From JAGPCK01 sp041675505 (GTDB lineage Bacteria; Bacteroidota; Bacteroidia; UKL13-3), in NCBI GenBank assembly GCA_041675505.1, contig JBAYTR010000007.1, forward strand, positions 154,584-218,583: a stretch of DNA of 64,000 nucleotides, written 5' to 3'. How positions within the stretch are numbered: the first letter of the stretch is position 1; every line of letters starts with the position of its first letter. The notes beneath the pieces are model-generated. The model did no database searches, was not told the DNA's origin, and was given only the letters and a program-made list of their open reading frames with translations. Made by a program: the position numbers and the translations under genes. Positions 60,164-64,000 of the stretch are shown here, one piece after another.

Positions 60164-61438
60164 ATGATAGAAAAAATCATTTCATGGTCAACGCATAACC
60201 GGTTCTTTGTTTGGATTGGCATTTTGCTTATTGTGGTGGGAGGCGTTTGGTCGGTAATGACCACTCCCGTTGATGCCATTCCCGATCTTTCCGAAAATCA
60301 GGTAATTGTTTATACCGAATGGATGGGGCGTAATCCGCAAATCATGGAAGACCAAATTACCTATCCTTTGATTTCGAATTTACAAGGCATTCCAAATGTA
60401 AAAGCCATTCGGGGCGCATCTATGTTCGGCATGAGTTTCATCTTCGTCATTTTTAATGACGATGCGGAAATATATTGGGCAAGAACCCGTGTTTTGGAGC
60501 GATTGAATTTTGCACAACAAGCATTACCACAGGGAGTAACGCCTTCATTGGGGCCCGATGGCACAGGCGTTGGTCATGTGTTTTGGTATACCCTTCAGGG
60601 TGATGGCTACGATTTAGGTGAATTACGAGCCGTGCAGGACTGGTACGTAAAATTTGCCCTGCAAAATGTGGAAGGGGTTAGTGAAGTGGCATCCTTCGGT
60701 GGTTTTCAAAAACAGTATCAGGTCAGTATCAATCCCAATAAACTGATTTATTATAATGTTTCTGCAATGGATGTGGCAAACGCCTTAAAAGCAAACAACC
60801 GTGATGTAGGAGGAAGCATTTATGAAATGAATCGCATGGGCTACATGATTAGGGGCTTGGGCTATATCAAAGACATTCAGGATATAGAGGAAATTTCTGT
60901 TGGCTCCAATAAAAATATTCCCATAAAACTGAAAGATGTTGCCGATGTGCAGATGAGTAGTGATATCCGTTTAGGAATTGTGGACGAAAACGGAGAAGGT
61001 GAAGTAGTAGGTGGTGTGGTGGTTGCCCGTTACGGTGAAAACGCCAAAGAAGTGATTGACCGTGTAAAAGAAAAATTGGGTGATGTAGAAAAAGGATTGC
61101 CACCCGGAGTAAAAATAAAAATCGCCTACGACCGCAGCGATCTTATTGAAGCTGCTATTGCCACATTAAAAGAAGCATTGATTGAAGAAATTATTGTTGT
61201 AGCACTTGTTGTGTTGCTATTTCTATTTCATGTGCGTAGTGCAACAGTTGCAATAATCACTATTCCCTTATCGGTTTTAATCGGATTTATGTTGGTAAAA
61301 CTTTTCGGCATTTCATTAAACATCATGTCATTGGGAGGAATTGCCTTGGCAATTGGCGATTTGGTAGATGCAGGAATTGTAATGACTGAAAATGCCTACA
61401 AAGGCTTGGTAAAGGCAGTTTTAAAAACAGACGAATAA
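60164..61438 (+). CDS. cusA: CusA/CzcA-type RND metal efflux pump, N-terminal part (split gene)
   Basis: 424 residues from ATG 60164 (a TTG at 60155 is less likely). N-terminal helix and signatures are normal: TTPVDAIPDLSENQVIVYTEWMGRNPQIMEDQITYPL, GPDGTGVGHVFWYTLQG, and the TM4 segment LGGIALAIGDLVDAGIVMTENA. It stops after AVLKTDE, where intact CusA proteins run on through a cytoplasmic loop into the next frame. The next ATG overlaps this stop (TAATG). Either a one-base frameshift, a programmed shift, or coupled translation of two halves explains this. TM4 acidic residues needed for proton transfer are here. Confidence 0.9.
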   Translation: MIEKIISWSTHNRFFVWIGILLIVVGGVWSVMTTPVDAIPDLSENQVIVYTEWMGRNPQIMEDQITYPLISNLQGIPNVKAIRGASMFGMSFIFVIFNDDAEIYWARTRVLERLNFAQQALPQGVTPSLGPDGTGVGHVFWYTLQGDGYDLGELRAVQDWYVKFALQNVEGVSEVASFGGFQKQYQVSINPNKLIYYNVSAMDVANALKANNRDVGGSIYEMNRMGYMIRGLGYIKDIQDIEEISVGSNKNIPIKLKDVADVQMSSDIRLGIVDENGEGEVVGGVVVARYGENAKEVIDRVKEKLGDVEKGLPPGVKIKIAYDRSDLIEAAIATLKEALIEEIIVVALVVLLFLFHVRSATVAIITIPLSVLIGFMLVKLFGISLNIMSLGGIALAIGDLVDAGIVMTENAYKGLVKAVLKTDE

Positions 61439-61440
61439 TG
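61420..61440 (+). promoter_or_regulatory. Possible -1 frameshift site in cusA (slippery heptamer T TTA AAA)
   Basis: In the upstream frame the codons are GTT TTA AAA; T-TTA-AAA at 61420-61426 fits X XXY YYZ. The stop TAA follows at 61436-61438 and overlaps the ATG (61438-61440). A -1 slip leads into the downstream frame without a stop. Confidence 0.4.
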
Positions 61441-63360
61441 GAAAAGCAAAGAATTGGAAATACTAAAGAATTAAGCGAAGAAGAACGCATCAAAATTATT
61501 GAGCGTTCATCACGCACCGTTGGAAGGGCTGTTTTCTTTTCCATTTTAGTTACGCTTATTTCTTTCGCACCCATACTCTTTTTAGAAGGTCAAGAGAAGA
61601 AATTATTTTCTCCATTGGTATTCACAAAAACATTTGTAATGATTGGTTCTGCCATTGTTGCTTTGTTTATCGTGCCCATGCTCTTGCGTTCACTGATGAA
61701 GGGCAAACTCGTTCCGGAAAGCAGAAATCCTATTGCTAACTTTTTTATAAAAATATATAGCCCTGTATTACGCATTTGTCAGCGTTGGAAAAAAACAGTT
61801 ATTGCTATTTCCATCTTGATTGTTTTAGGAAGCATTCCGTTTGTGTTGCGTTTGGGTTCTGAATTTATGCCTCCGTTGGATGAAGGTTCATTGTTGTTTA
61901 TGCCAGTAACGCTTCCCGATGTATCCAACAATGAAGCCAAGCGTATTTTGCAAGTGCAGGACAAACTCATCATGACGATTCCCGAAGTGGAAAACGTATT
62001 GGGAAAAGCAGGAAGAGCTTATACCGCTACGGACAACGCACCAATGAGTATGATTGAAAGTATTATTCTACTGAAACCAAAATCGGAATGGCGCAAAGGA
62101 ATGACTACCGAAAAACTCATCACAGAGTTAAACGATAAGGTGCAGATACCGGGTGTTACAAGCGGTTGGACACAGCCCATAATCAACCGTATCAATATGC
62201 TTTCAACCGGAGTGAGAACAGATATCGGTATAAAAATTTATGGACAAGAATTAGATACCATCTACAACATTGCCCGACAATTTGAAAAATCATTACAGGG
62301 TATTGAAGGGCTTGCAGACTTATATGTAGAACAATTAACCGGAGGAAAATATCTCGACATAAAAATCAATCGTGAAGAAATTGCCCGCTACAATCTTTCC
62401 ATTGAAGAAGTAAACATGATTATAGAAATGGCATTGGGTGGAATGCCGCTGACGCAAACCGTTGAAGGTCGGCAACGTTTCAGCGTGTCGATGCGATTGG
62501 CACAGGATTTCAGAAGTGATATAGCGGAAATTAAAAGGACTCCTATTCAAACGGCTAACTATGGCGTTGTTCCACTTTCGGCAGTTGCAGATATTGAATT
62601 TTCTGAAGGACCACCCATGATAAATTCAGAAAATGCCATGCTTCGGGGAACGGTTTTGTTCAATGTGCGTGGCAGAGATATGGGAAGCGTGGTAAGTGAT
62701 GCCAAAAAAAGAATTGATGCTGATTTTAAAAAACTACCCAATGGTTATTTCATTGAGTGGAGCGGACAATATGAAAATAAAGTCCGTGCAGAAAAACGAT
62801 TAAAAATTATCATTCCTATAACCCTTCTCATTATCGCTTTTGTGTTGTATTTCACTTTTCATTCTGTCAAGGAAATGCTCATTGTGCTTTCCAGCATTCC
62901 CATCGCATTAATTGGTGGCGTGTATTCCATGTATTTTTTTGAGGTTAATTTTTCGGTGGCGGTAGCAGTTGGTTTCATTGCTCTTTTCGGCATTGCAGTA
63001 GAAACAGGTGTGTTGATGCTTGTTTATTTGAATGAAGCCATTCGCGACAAAGTAGAAGAAAAGAAAAGTGATGCACTCTCAATGGATGATGTAAAGACGG
63101 CTGTTTTTTCTGGTGCAGTAATGCGTGTTCGCCCAAAACTGATGACTGTGATGGCTGACATGTTGGGTTTAATGCCAATTCTTTTAGCAACAGGTGTAGG
63201 TAGCGATGTAATGAAACCCATCACCATTCCATTTGTGTTCGGATTGATTACTTCTACACTTTTTGTTTTGATTGTTTTGCCCGTAGTTTATCAAATGGTG
63301 AAAGAAAGAGAAGTAGCCAAGCATGGCAAAGTGGAATATTTAACCGACTTAGATGAGTAG
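61438..63360 (+). CDS. cusA: CusA/CzcA-type RND metal efflux pump, C-terminal part (split gene)
   Basis: 640 residues continuing the pump: ERIKIIERSSRTVGRAVFFSILVTLISFAPILFLEGQEKKLFSPLVFTKTF, the second periplasmic loop (LGSEFMPPLDEGSLLFMPVTLPDVS) and the second transmembrane set ending TIPFVFGLITSTLFVLIVLPVVYQM. The sequence joins the upstream half with only a frame change, and no residues appear missing. CusB and CusC partners are not visible in the window. The next ATPase gene begins 1 bp after the stop. Confidence 0.9.
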   Translation: MEKQRIGNTKELSEEERIKIIERSSRTVGRAVFFSILVTLISFAPILFLEGQEKKLFSPLVFTKTFVMIGSAIVALFIVPMLLRSLMKGKLVPESRNPIANFFIKIYSPVLRICQRWKKTVIAISILIVLGSIPFVLRLGSEFMPPLDEGSLLFMPVTLPDVSNNEAKRILQVQDKLIMTIPEVENVLGKAGRAYTATDNAPMSMIESIILLKPKSEWRKGMTTEKLITELNDKVQIPGVTSGWTQPIINRINMLSTGVRTDIGIKIYGQELDTIYNIARQFEKSLQGIEGLADLYVEQLTGGKYLDIKINREEIARYNLSIEEVNMIIEMALGGMPLTQTVEGRQRFSVSMRLAQDFRSDIAEIKRTPIQTANYGVVPLSAVADIEFSEGPPMINSENAMLRGTVLFNVRGRDMGSVVSDAKKRIDADFKKLPNGYFIEWSGQYENKVRAEKRLKIIIPITLLIIAFVLYFTFHSVKEMLIVLSSIPIALIGGVYSMYFFEVNFSVAVAVGFIALFGIAVETGVLMLVYLNEAIRDKVEEKKSDALSMDDVKTAVFSGAVMRVRPKLMTVMADMLGLMPILLATGVGSDVMKPITIPFVFGLITSTLFVLIVLPVVYQMVKEREVAKHGKVEYLTDLDE

Positions 63361-63361
63361 T

Positions 63362-64000
63362 ATGATGGTTAAAGAAACATATAACATTTCAGTAAATGAA
63401 CTAATTGCAGCATTTAGAAGCAATACCGAATTTGGGTTAAGCACATCCGAAGCAAAAAGCCGCATTGAAAAATACGGCAGCAACACCATTCAATCTGACA
63501 AGGGAAAACACCCGTTGAAAATTCTCTTATCACAGTTCAACAACCTCATGGTGTATCTGTTGCTTTTTGCAGCCGCAATGTCTTTTTGGTTTCAGGAGTA
63601 TTTAGATACAACTGCCATTCTGCTTGTCATTTTGATTAATGCCATAATTGGTTTTTGGATGGAAATGCAGGCGCAACGCTCTATGAATGCACTTAAAAAG
63701 ATGGCAAGCGTTCCCGCAAAAGTTTTTCGAAATGGTATGCTCATGGAAATTTCTTCCGAAGAAGTTGTTCCGGGCGATATATTATTTGCAGAGGCAGGCG
63801 ATATGATTACTGCCGATGCAAGAATAATTAATGCAACGCAGCTTTCTGTGAATGAAGCATCGCTTACAGGCGAAGCCATGCCCGTTGAAAAAATCGCAAA
63901 CGAACTTTCGGAAGATGTGCCGCTTGCCGACCGAACCAACATGCTGCACAAAGGCACATTTGTTACCAACGGAAATACAACCGCATTGGTAACGGCAACA
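63362..64000 (+). CDS. P2-type cation-transporting ATPase (partial, C-terminus outside window)
   Basis: The first ~213 residues are present (MMVKETYNISVNELIAAFRSN ...). The N-terminal cation-ATPase domain (FGLSTSEAKSRIEKYGSNTI), the first two helices, the actuator region and SLTGEAMPVEK identify a PMA/Ca2+-ATPase-like P2 or P3 pump, not a P1B heavy-metal ATPase. The ion cannot be told without the TM4-6 region. It starts directly after cusA (stop, 1 bp, ATG) and is probably in the same operon. A second ATG at 63365 is also possible. Confidence 0.88.
   Translation, partial: MMVKETYNISVNELIAAFRSNTEFGLSTSEAKSRIEKYGSNTIQSDKGKHPLKILLSQFNNLMVYLLLFAAAMSFWFQEYLDTTAILLVILINAIIGFWMEMQAQRSMNALKKMASVPAKVFRNGMLMEISSEEVVPGDILFAEAGDMITADARIINATQLSVNEASLTGEAMPVEKIANELSEDVPLADRTNMLHKGTFVTNGNTTALVTAT

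Overview
The window comes from a member of the Bacteroidota. The evidence is a protein with a type IX secretion (T9SS) C-terminal sorting domain, several small outer-membrane beta-barrels whose signal peptides end in Ala-Gln, promoters with the phylum's -7 box TAnnTTTG, start codons without Shine-Dalgarno sequences, and a bifunctional malic enzyme. No rRNA, tRNA or CRISPR array was seen.

Layout. (1) 1-16340, minus: the N-terminal 5,446 residues of one giant secreted beta-helix/Ig-like surface protein, running off the left edge and built of about 550-600-residue modules arranged in a higher-order repeat. (2) 16.7-22.6 kb: housekeeping genes (superoxide dismutase, RidA, a 3-hydroxyacyl-CoA dehydrogenase-like protein, malic enzyme, a LOG-family protein, a Spy-like periplasmic protein), with a 0.2-kb non-autonomous REP element inserted. 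(3) 22.8-37.6 kb: an envelope and stress block. It has two DUF3494 (ice-binding-like) proteins, an OmpA-family protein, lipoproteins, beta-barrels, a cupin, an AraC regulator, CsbD, YtxH, lmo0937-like and holin-like proteins, then a GH130 enzyme and a glycosyltransferase fusion. Four of its genes share an unusual promoter, GTAAM-N20-AYCTTTGT, and a fifth has a weaker match. (4) 37.6-42.5 kb: an SDR oxidoreductase, then sucA-sucB (2-oxoglutarate dehydrogenase E1 and E2). (5) 42.5-45.2 kb: an intact REP-associated tyrosine transposase (RAYT) element and scattered REP hairpins among small AT-rich orphan genes. (6) 45.3-54.3 kb: a DUF1566-like lipoprotein, an apparent operon tatA-gatA-MltD-like-SGNH hydrolase, GtrA, a ligase-associated DEXH helicase, and a micro-lipoprotein with DUF4286. 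(7) 54.4-57.8 kb: a tyrosine recombinase followed by two orphan genes and a 133-bp attC-like imperfect palindrome, a candidate integron-like cassette platform. (8) 57.8-64 kb: copper/heavy-metal resistance (CopB-type ATPase, metal-binding lipoprotein, a CusA-type RND pump split into two frames) and the start of a P2-type cation ATPase.

The most interesting points are: the candidate cassette platform; the shared promoter that groups ice-binding-like, lipoprotein and CsbD genes into a possible regulon; the RAYT/REP family, with an autonomous copy, a deletion derivative, a compensated hairpin and one REP read into a lipoprotein N-terminus; the four-module higher-order repeat of the giant surface protein; a canonical -1 slippery heptamer just before the break in cusA; and an MltD-family protein lacking its catalytic glutamate.

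All calls were made by reading the sequence. Family assignments rest on recognised motifs, not on database searches.
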